A DNA stretch of 64,000 nucleotides from Bacillus sp. MYb209 (GTDB lineage Bacteria; Bacillota; Bacilli; Bacillales; Bacillaceae_G). The stretch spans positions 186,001-250,000 of the forward strand of contig NZ_PCNZ01000001.1 in assembly GCF_002975175.1 (NCBI RefSeq). The letters are read 5' to 3'. Below the pieces are notes generated by a model. That model saw nothing but the letters and a program-made list of their open reading frames with translations. It did no database searches and was not told the origin of the DNA. Of the stretch, positions 8,407 to 17,494 are shown piece by piece. Positions within the stretch are counted from its first letter, which is position 1; each line of letters begins with the position of its first letter. Position numbers and translations under genes: made by a program.

Positions 8407-9765
8407 CTATATTGCTTCTTTCTTTCCTGCCAAGTTTAATGGAACAGGATGTTTCATACGATTCATCGTAAATACAATGATTGCTGTCAATATTTCCGCT
8501 ACTGGCATAACGAGCCAAATTCCATTTACACCAAATAATTTCGGCATAATCCATAACAATGGAATAATAAATAGTAAACCACGGCTCAAAATAATAAGAA
8601 CTGATTTTGTCGTTTGTCGCACTGATTGGAAATACTCTCCATACACAATGTTATAGCCTAAAAATACATATTGGATAAAGAATAAACTAATACCTGTTAA
8701 CGTTAACTCCAATAGTTCTGGGGATTGAACATCAAACAAACCAATTATATATTTCCCGAAGAATAAACCGACAACAATTGCTACGCCTCCGAGTACAACT
8801 GCAATTTTTACAGCTAACCGTAATCCTTCACGCAGTCTTTCTGGTAAATTTGCACCATAATGGAAACTAGCAATAGGTTGTAATGCTGCTCCAACACCGA
8901 AGAATAATAGTAATGTCATTGCATGAATACTATTGACCATCGCATAAGAAGCGACACCTACTTCTCCTGCATATTGAACAAAAGCGATATTAAAACCAAC
9001 CGTTACAATCGCTACTGTAATCTCAGTTGTAAAACTTGGGAAACCAATCACCATAATTTGTTTAACCGTATCCCATTCAAAATGGAATTTCGTCCACTTT
9101 AAAACACTATTTTTTCTAAAGAAGTGAGTTAATAACACTAGGAAACCAATTGCTGCTGAAAGAATAGTTGCTGAAGCAGCACCTGTTACGCCCCATCCAA
9201 AGATGAAAATAAAGATATAGTCAAAGATAATGTTCAATACAGCTGTTACGACAAGACCTGCCATTGCTAAATTAGGATTTCCATCGTTACGTATAAATGT
9301 ACTTAAAATATTTTCTAAAACATATATCATTCCAAATGTTAATAACACGTGTAAATAATCTAACGCATATGGTAAAATCACTTCATTTGCACCGAACAGA
9401 TATGCTAAATCTTCTATTCTCCATAAGCAAATAACCGCTAAAACACCTACGATAATAACTGCCACTGTCATAGATTGAGTAAAAATAGATCTTGCTCTTT
9501 CTAATTTATTTTCACCTAGTGCAATGGAATATAGCGTTGCTCCGCCCATTCCAATCCATAATGAAATGGAGAAGAAAATTGAAAACGCTGGAACAGCCAC
9601 GTTTACTCCTGCTAAACCGTTCGCTCCAACTCCTCTACTAATCATGACCGCATCAATCATAATATTCACTGACATTAATACCATCCCAAGAACTGCTGGT
9701 ATTAAATACGAAATAAATAAACTTTTTATCGGTTTCTCTCTTAACTTTTCTGTTGTTTCCATCAT
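8407..9765 (-). CDS. MATE family multidrug efflux transporter
   Basis: The 452-residue, 12-helix protein begins METTEKLREKPIKSLFISY and carries MATE features such as MLMSVNIMIDAVMISRGVG in helix 1 and a repeated architecture in the second half. AAGGAG lies eight bases before the ATG. MATE pumps expel cationic drugs or metabolites using Na+ or H+ gradients. The promoter has a MerR-type geometry and a MerR gene lies immediately upstream on the same strand, so drug-induced activation is likely. Confidence 0.9.
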   Translation of the reverse strand: MMETTEKLREKPIKSLFISYLIPAVLGMVLMSVNIMIDAVMISRGVGANGLAGVNVAVPAFSIFFSISLWIGMGGATLYSIALGENKLERARSIFTQSMTVAVIIVGVLAVICLWRIEDLAYLFGANEVILPYALDYLHVLLTFGMIYVLENILSTFIRNDGNPNLAMAGLVVTAVLNIIFDYIFIFIFGWGVTGAASATILSAAIGFLVLLTHFFRKNSVLKWTKFHFEWDTVKQIMVIGFPSFTTEITVAIVTVGFNIAFVQYAGEVGVASYAMVNSIHAMTLLLFFGVGAALQPIASFHYGANLPERLREGLRLAVKIAVVLGGVAIVVGLFFGKYIIGLFDVQSPELLELTLTGISLFFIQYVFLGYNIVYGEYFQSVRQTTKSVLIILSRGLLFIIPLLWIMPKLFGVNGIWLVMPVAEILTAIIVFTMNRMKHPVPLNLAGKKEAI

Positions 9766-9796
9766 GTAAATGCTCCTTTTTCAATGCTCTATTCAC

Positions 9797-9827
9797 AGTT
9801 TAAACCTTCAAGTTACTTGAAGGTCAA
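9797..9827 (-). promoter_or_regulatory. MerR-type promoter and dyad operator for the MATE gene
   Basis: On the minus strand a -35 TTGACC (9822-9827) and a -10 TAAACT (9797-9802) are separated by 19 bases rather than 17. The spacer is filled by a dyad with arms ACCTTCAAGT and ACTTGAAGGT (9804-9824). Over-long spacers with a centred dyad are the hallmark of promoters untwisted by MerR-family activators. The arm CCTTCAAG resembles SoxR/CueR-type boxes. Confidence 0.85.
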
Positions 9828-9851
9828 TAGAGAATCGAAAAATATATAAGC

Positions 9852-10694
9852 CTATTTGTTATTTATTTTTTTAACAACAGGTATTTGAATTTCCGTTACT
9901 TGCTCCTCCGGATTTTCTGTTACAGACCAATCAATTAATGCAAGCTCAAGCGCATCTCCGCATACTTCGTATCCTTCGTTATCAATGTGCTTTAATAATT
10001 CCGTATACGTTGCGTCTGTTTCTTCATATGGTCCATGGTGATAAGAACAAGCAAATATCCCTTCTTTTATTTCATCTGAAGTATGCACTTGAAAAGGCAT
10101 ATAATCCAATAAAATAAACACACTATTATATGCTTGAAACTCATTTTGAAGTAACGCTTTTTTGGAAACTGTTACACCGATATCTCCTGAAAATAAACTA
10201 TTATCAATTTGCTTCATATTTTTTTGCAGCGAATGGATATAATATTCAAACATATCATCCGTTGTATTTGGTGCAACTGCAATCGCTGTTATTTTTCGCT
10301 TCGGTATTTTTTTATAAATAATTTGATTCGCTTCTGATTTCGTCGCTTTTTTCATTAAATGGATTTTATGTTGCATTTTTGCCAAAGCATACTCGATTTC
10401 TCTTTGCTTTTTCAGCATCATTTCTTGTTGTTTTTCAAGTAAATTCAGCGCATAAGACGGATTTCGTTCATCAATATATTTCTTTATTTCCTTTAATGGG
10501 ATATTCAATTGGCGTAAAAATTTAATCGTGTCTAATAGTGAAAACTGATCAATTGTATAATAGCGATAATTCGTTTGCGGGTCCACAATGGACGGATGAA
10601 AAATTCCTTTTTCATCATAATAGCGTAATGTAGATTCCGCTATATTATGCATTTTTGCCATTTCTCCAATTGTAAAACGTTTATTTAATAACAT
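9852..10694 (-). CDS. MerR-family transcriptional activator with GyrI-like effector domain
   Basis: The 280-residue protein starts with a MerR DNA-binding domain (FTIGEMAKMHNIAESTLRYY, EKGIFHPSIVDPQTNYRYYT), followed by a coiled-coil linker (residues about 80-120). The C-terminal region of about 150 residues resembles the AraC/GyrI ligand-binding domain of BmrR-type regulators (IFACSYHHGPYEETDATYTE). No cysteine cluster typical of metal or redox MerR proteins is present, favouring a drug-like ligand. It lies just upstream of the MATE gene and its dyad promoter. Confidence 0.88.
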   Translation of the reverse strand: MLLNKRFTIGEMAKMHNIAESTLRYYDEKGIFHPSIVDPQTNYRYYTIDQFSLLDTIKFLRQLNIPLKEIKKYIDERNPSYALNLLEKQQEMMLKKQREIEYALAKMQHKIHLMKKATKSEANQIIYKKIPKRKITAIAVAPNTTDDMFEYYIHSLQKNMKQIDNSLFSGDIGVTVSKKALLQNEFQAYNSVFILLDYMPFQVHTSDEIKEGIFACSYHHGPYEETDATYTELLKHIDNEGYEVCGDALELALIDWSVTENPEEQVTEIQIPVVKKINNK

Positions 10695-10844
10695 ATGCCC
10701 TTCTCCAATTCATTAAAAATGTAGCCTTATTTCTTCTTATTATATAGTGATTCCCTCCATCCCTAAATCGAATCCTATCATGAAAATCTGCTATTTTTTC
10801 ATTGATTTTTAGTAAATTTTATTATATATTAATTACAGGTTCAA

Positions 10845-10896
10845 ATTACGAGTTCAAAAGAACTTGTAATAAGACCCTTTGTTTAATGGGTTTTTA
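10845..10896 (+). promoter_or_regulatory. Two hairpins in the gerN leader
   Basis: Near-perfect arms ATTACGAGTTC (10845-10855) and GAACTTGTAAT (10860-10870) are followed by a short stem AGACCC/GGGTTT ending in TTTTTAC (to about 10896). They may be an operator plus a weak terminator, or a small attenuator. The rest of the 10695-10963 gap shows only AT-rich promoter-like sequence. Confidence 0.35.
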
Positions 10897-10963
10897 CATA
10901 TTTTCATTAGGCAAATTCCGAGAAATCGTATGATAAAACTAAAAATGATGAGGAGAGGATCAG

Positions 10964-12127
10964 ATGGAATTCGAATTTTTCTTTCAAATTGCACTAATTC
11001 TATTAAGTACAAAGCTTGCTGGCGACCTTAGTGTAAGATTAGGTCAACCTTCTGTACTGGGTAAATTAATTGTCGGTATCGTTATCGGTCCAGCTATATT
11101 AGGTTGGATTGAGAATTCAGAACTTCTAACGCAATTAAGTAATGTCGGGGTTATTCTTTTAATGTTTATGGCTGGACTAGAAACAGACTTAAAAGAGTTA
11201 AATGAAAACCGTAATTCGTCTTTAGCAGTCGCAATTGGAGGTATCGTTCTTCCATTCGTAGGTGGTTACGTTGCCGGTCTTGTTATGGGCATGGAACAAG
11301 GGAACGCTGTCTTTTTAGGATTACTTCTTTGTGCGACAAGTGTTAGTATTTCTGTACAAACACTTCGTGATTTAGGTAAGATGAAAACACGTGAAAGTAC
11401 GACGATGCTTGGAGCAGCTGTATTTGATGACATTCTTGTTGTTATTTTATTAGCATTTGCAATGAGCTTCTTAGGTACAGATGATGTTAACTTAACAATG
11501 GTTATCTTGAAGAAAGTAGTATTCTTTGCTTCTATTATTTTAATCGGTTGGAAAGGTGTTCCAGCGATTATGCGTTGGTTATCACCACTACGCGTATCGG
11601 AGTCTATCGTTAGCGCAGCACTTATCATCTGTTTCTCATTCGCATATTTCGGCGAACTATTAGGAATTGCTGGTATTATCGGTGCTTTCGCAGCTGGTAT
11701 CGCTATTTCTCAAACGAACTACAAACATGAAGTAGAAAAGAAAGTAGAACCAATCGCTTACGCTATGTTCGTACCAGTATTCTTCGTTAGCATCGGTATG
11801 AATATTACATTTGACGGTATTGGTGATCAAATTTGGTTCATTTTAGCATTAACAGTAATCGCTGTATTCACAAAACTAATCGGTTGTGGATTCGGTGCAC
11901 GAATGACTGGATTTGATGCAAAGTCTTCTGCAATTATCGGTGCTGGTATGGTTTCTCGTGGTGAAGTTGCACTTATCATCGCAGGAACAGGACTTTCTTC
12001 TGGCCTATTAGCACAAGATTACTTTACAGCAATTGTTATTGTCGTTATTTTAACTACGATGATTACACCACCAATGTTAAAATACACTTTTGGTGCAAAA
12101 GATAAAGCAATGAAAGCAAGTAAATAA
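10964..12127 (+). CDS. gerN: GerN-type Na+/H+-K+ antiporter (CPA2 family)
   Basis: The 387-residue protein has about 12 membrane helices and starts MEFEFFFQIALILLSTKLAG, the length and sequence I associate with GerN of B. cereus. FDDILVVILLAFAM contains the paired acidic residues in the ion-binding helix typical of CPA2 exchangers. GerN supports inosine-triggered spore germination by moving Na+, H+ and K+ across the membrane. A paralogue (GerT) exists in some strains, so the exact name is not certain. The ATG follows GAGGAGAGG, and a perfect terminator ends the unit. Confidence 0.85.
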   Translation: MEFEFFFQIALILLSTKLAGDLSVRLGQPSVLGKLIVGIVIGPAILGWIENSELLTQLSNVGVILLMFMAGLETDLKELNENRNSSLAVAIGGIVLPFVGGYVAGLVMGMEQGNAVFLGLLLCATSVSISVQTLRDLGKMKTRESTTMLGAAVFDDILVVILLAFAMSFLGTDDVNLTMVILKKVVFFASIILIGWKGVPAIMRWLSPLRVSESIVSAALIICFSFAYFGELLGIAGIIGAFAAGIAISQTNYKHEVEKKVEPIAYAMFVPVFFVSIGMNITFDGIGDQIWFILALTVIAVFTKLIGCGFGARMTGFDAKSSAIIGAGMVSRGEVALIIAGTGLSSGLLAQDYFTAIVIVVILTTMITPPMLKYTFGAKDKAMKASK

Positions 12128-12139
12128 TTTTAATATAAT

Positions 12140-12179
12140 AAAAAGAGATTGCTATCTTATAAGATAGCAATCTCTTTTT
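12140..12179. terminator. Bidirectional terminator after gerN
   Basis: Near 20-base perfect palindrome (AAAAAGAGATTGCTATCTTA and its complement) with T-runs on both strands; it serves gerN and the interrupted minus-strand gene. Confidence 0.9.
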
Positions 12180-12189
12180 CATGTTCTCT

Positions 12190-12621
12190 TTAAACAATTC
12201 CATGCGTTTTCAACCATTTTTCAAAAATAGTTCGTGCTTCTTCATCCTCGATATCATCATGAAATGAATAGACTTTAATGCCGTAATCATCTATATATTC
12301 ACCTAGCTTCATTTCACTTACTTTCTCATAAAGTGAAACTTTAATCAGTGGGGGTTTTATTCATCCCCACTGATTATTAGCCCTCACCAATCGGGCGTTT
12401 ACGGGCAGCCCGACTCCCACCTAACTTCTTTGCTCCAGGCGAATTTTGAGGTGGGAGTTTTACTGCCCACAAATAGCAGGATAAAAACTCCCTGCTTCAT
12501 ATTCTGGAATATATGCATCCCAAACTGCCTCATTTATTCTTTTGTACGCTGTCACTTCTAAATCATATCCATCTTCATAATAACCGATGTGATAATGTTT
12601 GTTAGGATCATATTTATCCAT
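12190..12621 (-). pseudogene. Small hypothetical gene split by a bcr1 insertion
   Basis: Starting at the ATG at 12621 behind AGGAGGGG, the frame reads MDKYDPNKHYHIGYYEDGYD and continues to YEAGSFY, then enters a bcr1 element and stops after six foreign codons (53 residues in all). Beyond the element it resumes EKVSEMKLGEYIDDYGIKVY and ends WLKTHGIV at 12190. Deleting the element and one ATAAA copy joins the two parts in frame into 92 residues. No family is recognised; the protein is acidic and soluble. Either it is inactivated or only the short N-terminal form is made. Confidence 0.85.
12328..12485 (+). repeat. bcr1 element, near full length, with ATAAA (TTTAT) target duplication
   Basis: A 148-base element (12333-12480) is flanked by direct repeats ATAAA at 12328-12332 and 12481-12485. 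It begins GTGAAACTTTAATCAGTGGG and ends AAATAGCAGG, and holds two stem-loops (GTGGGG/CCCCAC and ACTCCCACCT/AGGTGGGAGT). This matches the bcr1 repeat of the B. cereus group, known to duplicate TTTAT on insertion. No protein is encoded, so movement would need a trans-acting enzyme. Confidence 0.88.
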
Positions 12622-12686
12622 TAAAAGCCCCTCCTAATAAACAAAAGCGAGCCTTATCTTTCAGCTCTCTCCTCTCATTTCATTTA

Positions 12687-14039
12687 CTAAATACGTTCCA
12701 TTGCCGTCTTCAACGTTCCAACAATGAAAGCAATTTCTTCACTTGAAATAACAAGCGGTGGTGCTAATGTTAAAACGTTATTATACCCCGCTGTTGTCAT
12801 ACCGTTACGCCCAATAATAAGTCCTTTTTCTTTACAAGCATTTACAACACTTGCAATTTTGTCGTTATCAATTGGTTCTTTCGTCGCTTTATCATTTACT
12901 AGTTCGATTCCAACTAATAACCCTTTCCCTCTAATATTACCAACAAGCGGATGTTCCCCAATTTCTTCTTTTAATTGATTTAATAAAAGTGAACCCATTT
13001 GTGCAGAGCGCTCAATTAAATTTTCATTTTCCATAATCTCTAAGTTTTTAAGCGCTAATGCACAAGCCGCTGGATTTCCACCAAATGTATTAATATGGCG
13101 GAAGAATTCATATTCTCCTGTTCCTTTAAATGCCTCATAAATTTCTTTTTTTACAGCTGTTGCTGATAATGGTAAGTATGCGCTCGTAATACCTTTTGCC
13201 ATCGTAACGATATCAGGCTTAACGTCATAGTTCATAAACCCAAATGCTTTTCCTGTACGCCCGAAACCACAAATAACTTCATCACTTATAAGTAGTGCTC
13301 CGTGTTTTTGACATGTTTCGTGAATTGCTTTCATATAGTCTTGTGGTGGCATTAAAATACCTCCGCCTGTAATAATTGGCTCCATTATAAATGCTGCTAT
13401 TGTTTCGCTTAATTCCCACGTCATAACACGATCTACTTCTTTCACACACTCTACATCATAAATATTTTGTGATTCCATTTCTGGCATACGGTAACAATCT
13501 GGAGGCGTTACGTGTAAAAAACCTGAAGCAAATGGCTCATATTGATATCTACGTTGTGCTTGGCCAGTTGCCGCCATCGTTGCCATTGTATTTCCGTGAT
13601 AACCACGATAACGTGACATAAATTTGTAACGATGCGGTTCACCTTTTTGAGCATAATATTGTCTTGCTATTTTAAAAGCTGTTTCATTCGCTTCTGATCC
13701 ACTATTAGAGAAGAATATAACATACTCTCCACCAAGCCACTCGTTTAACTTTTCAGCGAGCTTTATAGCTGGCTCATGTGATTGTGACATCGGAAAGTAT
13801 GATAATGTTTGCAATTGCTTATAAGCTGCCTCCGCGAGCTCTTTTCTTCCGTATCCACTATTCACACACCAAAGACCACTCATACCGTCTAAATATCTTT
13901 TTCCTTGTATATCTTCAACCCAGCACCCTTCTGCTTTTGCCCCTACCATTGTACTACTCGGGCTAAAAGGACGCATTCCGTGCCAGACATATTGCTCATC
14001 TTTTGCTAATAATTCATCGGTTTGTTTTGTCTTCATCAT
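12687..14039 (-). CDS. Class III PLP-dependent aminotransferase (omega-amino acid:pyruvate type)
   Basis: The product has 450 residues from the ATG at 14039 after AAGGTGG; an extended frame to 14135 lacks a ribosome site. Motifs include SGSEANETAFKIARQYY, ISDEVICGFGRTG (Asp253 holds the pyridine nitrogen) and MAKGITSAYLP (Lys282 forms the Schiff base). The early text DGMSGLWCVNSGYGRKELA is typical of beta-alanine/omega-amino acid:pyruvate transaminases. The exact amino donor is unknown. It is a single-gene unit next to a carboxylate symporter operon, consistent with nutrient use. Confidence 0.88.
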   Translation of the reverse strand: MMKTKQTDELLAKDEQYVWHGMRPFSPSSTMVGAKAEGCWVEDIQGKRYLDGMSGLWCVNSGYGRKELAEAAYKQLQTLSYFPMSQSHEPAIKLAEKLNEWLGGEYVIFFSNSGSEANETAFKIARQYYAQKGEPHRYKFMSRYRGYHGNTMATMAATGQAQRRYQYEPFASGFLHVTPPDCYRMPEMESQNIYDVECVKEVDRVMTWELSETIAAFIMEPIITGGGILMPPQDYMKAIHETCQKHGALLISDEVICGFGRTGKAFGFMNYDVKPDIVTMAKGITSAYLPLSATAVKKEIYEAFKGTGEYEFFRHINTFGGNPAACALALKNLEIMENENLIERSAQMGSLLLNQLKEEIGEHPLVGNIRGKGLLVGIELVNDKATKEPIDNDKIASVVNACKEKGLIIGRNGMTTAGYNNVLTLAPPLVISSEEIAFIVGTLKTAMERI

Positions 14040-14187
14040 TTCTTCCACCTTCCATAACAACTTATTTTTCACAAAGCTGTGCTGGTGCCATGATGAGTTA
14101 AATTTCTCCCTGCCTATTTCATTCCACAAAAACATGACAAATCCTACAAAAAATATAGTGATATTTATAAGAGAATGACAAAAGAAA

Positions 14188-14220
14188 AAGGAGCTTTTCT
14201 TTTAATTCGAAAAGCTCCTC
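14188..14220 (-). terminator. Terminator of the symporter operon
   Basis: Stem of AGGAGCTTTTC and GAAAAGCTCCT followed on the minus strand by TTTTTCTTTT. Confidence 0.8.
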
Positions 14221-14224
14221 TTTT

Positions 14225-15775
14225 TTAATGTGAAGAAGCATCACTAATACCATGACCAGTATTAGATTTCACAAGAATTTCATCAAACTTCGCTGCATCT
14301 TCTTTCTTACTAGAGAAAACAGTTCCTAAATATGCTGCAAGGAATCCAAGCGGAATAGAAACAATTCCAGGTGTCGTATATGGGAATATCGCCTCTCCAA
14401 CAAATATAGCTTTCCCTGCCACAGGATTCCAAACGTTTGGACTTAACGCAACAAGAACGATTGCTGATACAAGACCAACGATCATTCCACAAATTGCACC
14501 CGTTGTATTAAAGCGTTTCCAATATATTGTAAATAATATAACTGGTAAATTTGCACTCGCTGCAACTGCAAATGCTAGTGATACTAAAAATGCTACGTTT
14601 AATGTTTGAGCAAATAAAGCAAGTATAATAGATACTATCGCTACTCCAATAGACGCATAACGAGCCATTGACACTTGCTCTTTTTCCGTTGATTTTCCTT
14701 TTCGAATAATCTCGTTATAAAAATCATGAGCAAATGCGGAAGCCGCTGTTAATACAAGACCTGCTACTACAGCTAAAATTGTTGCAAAAGCAATCGCAGA
14801 TACGAATGCGAATAAGAAATCTCCACCTAATGCTTTAGCTAATAAAGGTGCTGCCATATTACCGGCTGGATTTGCTTGAATAATTGCCTCATTCCCTACA
14901 AACGCCGCCGCACCAAACCCTAAGAAAATCGTCATAATATAAAATGCACCAATTAACCACGTAGCGTACACAACTGATTGACGTGCAGTTTTTGCATCAC
15001 GTACTGTGAAAAAACGGACAAGAATATGCGGTAATCCTGCCGTACCAAGAACTAGTCCTAAATTTAAAGAAAGTGTATCAAGACCATCTTTATACTTTAC
15101 TCCTGGATTTAAAAACGAATCTTTTAATGGAGTAGCAGTTTTCATTTGAGCGAACATTTCAGTCACACTGAAATTAAATTTGGAGAAAACGATAACAGAA
15201 ATAATAAATGTCCCTGCCATAAGTAGTACAGCCTTTACAATTTGTACCCAACTTGTAGCAGTCATACCACCAAAAATAACGTACACTGTCATAAGTGTAC
15301 CAACGATTAATACGGATGTCGTATATTCAATTCCTAATAATAATTTAATAAGTGCACCCGCCCCAACTAATTGTGCAATCATATAAAAAATCGAAATCGT
15401 CATCGTACTAAGTGCTGCAATACCGCGAACTTTTTTCGTATCAAAACGCGCCGCAATCATGTCCGCTAACGTATACTTCCCTAAATTTCTAAGCGGTTCT
15501 GCAACTAGGTATAATACAACTAAGTAAGCAACTAAGAAACCTATACTATAAAAGAACCCATCAAATCCTGTTAACGCTATCGCTCCGGCTATACCAAGAA
15601 ATGACGCAGCAGACATGTAATCTCCGGCAATGGCCAGACCATTTTGCCAACCAGTTAATCCCCCTCCAGCCGTATAAAATTCACTCGCATTTTTCGTTTT
15701 TTTCGATGCGAAATAAGTTATAACAAGTGTACCAAGGACGATAATTAAAAATAGCGCAAAAGCGGTTGTATTCAA
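14225..15775 (-). CDS. ywcA: Acetate-type sodium:solute symporter (SSF family, YwcA-like)
   Basis: The 516-residue protein has about 13 membrane helices and the SSF signature region near the N-terminus (FYTAGGGLTGWQNGLAIAGD YMSAASFLG), like ActP/MctC cation:acetate symporters. The start is TTG at 15775, preceded by GGGAGGGG. Its ribosome site overlaps the end of the DUF485 gene, so the two are translationally coupled. This pairing of a DUF485 protein with an SSF permease is widespread. Short-chain carboxylate uptake is inferred. Confidence 0.88.
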   Translation of the reverse strand: MNTTAFALFLIIVLGTLVITYFASKKTKNASEFYTAGGGLTGWQNGLAIAGDYMSAASFLGIAGAIALTGFDGFFYSIGFLVAYLVVLYLVAEPLRNLGKYTLADMIAARFDTKKVRGIAALSTMTISIFYMIAQLVGAGALIKLLLGIEYTTSVLIVGTLMTVYVIFGGMTATSWVQIVKAVLLMAGTFIISVIVFSKFNFSVTEMFAQMKTATPLKDSFLNPGVKYKDGLDTLSLNLGLVLGTAGLPHILVRFFTVRDAKTARQSVVYATWLIGAFYIMTIFLGFGAAAFVGNEAIIQANPAGNMAAPLLAKALGGDFLFAFVSAIAFATILAVVAGLVLTAASAFAHDFYNEIIRKGKSTEKEQVSMARYASIGVAIVSIILALFAQTLNVAFLVSLAFAVAASANLPVILFTIYWKRFNTTGAICGMIVGLVSAIVLVALSPNVWNPVAGKAIFVGEAIFPYTTPGIVSIPLGFLAAYLGTVFSSKKEDAAKFDEILVKSNTGHGISDASSH

Positions 15776-15777
15776 AG

Positions 15778-16119
15778 TCAGCCCCTCCCTTGTTGCATAT
15801 CTTGCAGAATTTTTTGCGAGATTTCATCAAAGGATTCTGCTTTTTTGCTATAAATCATACATAATGCCCATGTCATTATAAATTGCGCAAAAGCAAATAC
15901 CCACGCCCATGTAACATCACCAAATACCGGTGTATTAAGCACCTTTGAATACGATGTTAAAATAGGTAATGTAATAAAAAAACTTAAAAAGAAAATACTC
16001 ATCGGAATGATAAATTTCTTTTTCGTATTTAATAACAATTGAAACTCTTCAGACTGAACAACTTCTGTATAATTCACCTCATTTTGTAACTTACGTGCTG
16101 ACGTATCATCTCGTTTCAT
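15778..16119 (-). CDS. ywcB: DUF485 membrane protein (YwcB-like), partner of the symporter
   Basis: The 113-residue protein has an N-terminal soluble part with TEVVQSEEFQLLLNTKKKFI, which leads into two membrane helices (IIPMSIFFLSFFITLPILTS and AWVFAFAQFIMTWALCMIYS). This is the DUF485/YjcH pattern. GAGGGG lies eight bases before the ATG. It is the first gene of a two-gene operon, two bases before ywcA, and presumably assists the permease. Confidence 0.85.
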   Translation of the reverse strand: MKRDDTSARKLQNEVNYTEVVQSEEFQLLLNTKKKFIIPMSIFFLSFFITLPILTSYSKVLNTPVFGDVTWAWVFAFAQFIMTWALCMIYSKKAESFDEISQKILQDMQQGRG

Positions 16120-16341
16120 TCTCTGGTCCCCTCTCTTAACTTAAAATACAATTCCCCCTTGCATACCTAAAAACTAATTTTTATAAATATTCAGAAACTT
16201 ATTTTCATTTTAGACAATCCGTACATTCCTGCAAAGATTTTTCGATAGACATTTTTCGTCATTTTCTCCTAAATTTTCAATATACTTTTTCAACATAAAA
16301 TTTGATTGATTCGATTAAACTTTTATTCCCGTTAAAACAGA

Positions 16342-16457
16342 ATAAAGTGAAACTTTAATCAGTGGGGGTTTTACGGGCAGCCCGACTCCCACCTAACTTC
16401 CTCGTATTCGCCGAATTTTGAAGTGGGAGTCTTACTGCTCGCAAATAGCGGGATAAA
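16342..16457 (+). repeat. bcr1 element, internally deleted
   Basis: A 106-base copy (16347-16452) is flanked by ATAAA on both sides. Relative to the copy at 12333 it lacks the 3' arm of the first hairpin and the segment up to TTTACGGGCAG, but keeps the ACTCCCACCT hairpin. It lies in the gap between ywcB and the hydroxylase gene; 16120-16341 otherwise holds only AT-rich promoter-like sequence. Confidence 0.85.
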
Positions 16458-16459
16458 AA

Positions 16460-16482
16460 AAGTAGTGCTTATCGCACTACTT
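16460..16482 (-). terminator. Terminator overlapping the end of the hydroxylase gene
   Basis: Stem AAGTAGTGC / GCACTACTT containing the stop codon; on the minus strand it is followed by TTTTTTTATCC at the edge of bcr1. Confidence 0.8.
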
Positions 16483-17098
16483 CTGTCTTTGTCTCCTTTT
16501 CTAAATTACGAGCTGTTTCACTTAATTCAACGTCTTTTCCATCTTTAAGCGTTCCAAATATAAAATCGAATACTGGATTTGAAACTCCGAACCAAAACTT
16601 TTCATTTTTATAATGGTGTAATATGTGCTGTTTTTTTAGCCATCTTCCAAACTTAGTGAAGGGACGAATCGGTTTATGTGCAATATAATGTTTCCATTCA
16701 TAAACGAGGAGCATGATAATCATTCCGACTCCAAATGAAAGTGTAACAGTAACACTTTTTGTAATACCATATGATATAAGTAAATAGATAGTAAAGCTAG
16801 GTATACTAAACCATGCAGGCAAAAATAAAAGCTTCAAATCATCTGGATATACGTGATGATCATAATGTAATCTTCTTAACATTTTTAATAAAAATGCGTT
16901 TTTAGGCGGCTTTAAATGGAATAAAAAACGGTGTGTTATATATTCGTTAAACGTATAAAAAACAATCCCAAACACACACGCTAACATACCGATCCATGTG
17001 AAAAATTGCATTTTTAAAATAATAATAAAAATTAATAGAACACTATACATAATAACAATATCATGTTGTAAAAAGAACTCTTTCACCACTCTCTTCAT
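16469..17098 (-). CDS. Fatty acid hydroxylase/sterol desaturase family membrane protein
   Basis: The product has 209 residues from the ATG at 17098 after GGGGGAAG. It has four membrane segments and the histidine clusters of the FA_hydroxylase superfamily: HRFLFH, LHYDHHVYPDD, HYIAH and QHILHHY. These bind a di-iron centre that hydroxylates or desaturates lipid substrates at the membrane. The bacterial substrate is not known; carotenoid or fatty-acid-like molecules are candidates. Confidence 0.83.
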   Translation of the reverse strand: MKRVVKEFFLQHDIVIMYSVLLIFIIILKMQFFTWIGMLACVFGIVFYTFNEYITHRFLFHLKPPKNAFLLKMLRRLHYDHHVYPDDLKLLFLPAWFSIPSFTIYLLISYGITKSVTVTLSFGVGMIIMLLVYEWKHYIAHKPIRPFTKFGRWLKKQHILHHYKNEKFWFGVSNPVFDFIFGTLKDGKDVELSETARNLEKETKTEVVR

Positions 17099-17181
17099 CT
17101 TTCTTCCCCCTTTTCCCAAAAAACAGCCGTAACATATCGTTACGACTATTTCTTTTCTATTTTATTCTTATTCTATTCACT

Positions 17182-17475
17182 TTACAAATTTGCCTGCTGT
17201 TCTATTGTCGAGAAAAAAGTGTTCGGACCAAATATATTTTGCTTCGGAATAATGTGTTCTACTGCAAACACTGTTACTTCTCCTCTTTGTACTTCTCCAA
17301 TAATGAGACCGAATACTTCATGATTTACCGCAAACGTTGGTTGTTTCGTTTGCAGTAACCTTGCTGCATTTTTAAATACCGCTTCATATAGTGGATTCCT
17401 ATCAGTAATTTCTTTTCGGATTTTTGGTGCTAAAGTGATGATAATTTCTTTTCCGTCAATAGTGGTTCGATACAT
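17182..17475 (-). CDS. Conserved hypothetical small protein
   Basis: The product has 97 residues from the ATG at 17475, six bases after AAGGGGAG. It begins MYRTTIDGKEIIITLAPKIR and contains VNHEVFGLIIGEVQRGEVTV. No membrane segment or known motif is visible. It lies 19 bases beyond the end of the LysE-type gene on the same strand, so the two are probably co-transcribed. I do not recognise the family. Confidence 0.65.
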   Translation of the reverse strand: MYRTTIDGKEIIITLAPKIRKEITDRNPLYEAVFKNAARLLQTKQPTFAVNHEVFGLIIGEVQRGEVTVFAVEHIIPKQNIFGPNTFFSTIEQQANL

Positions 17476-17494
17476 AAAAATCTCCCCTTCAATC

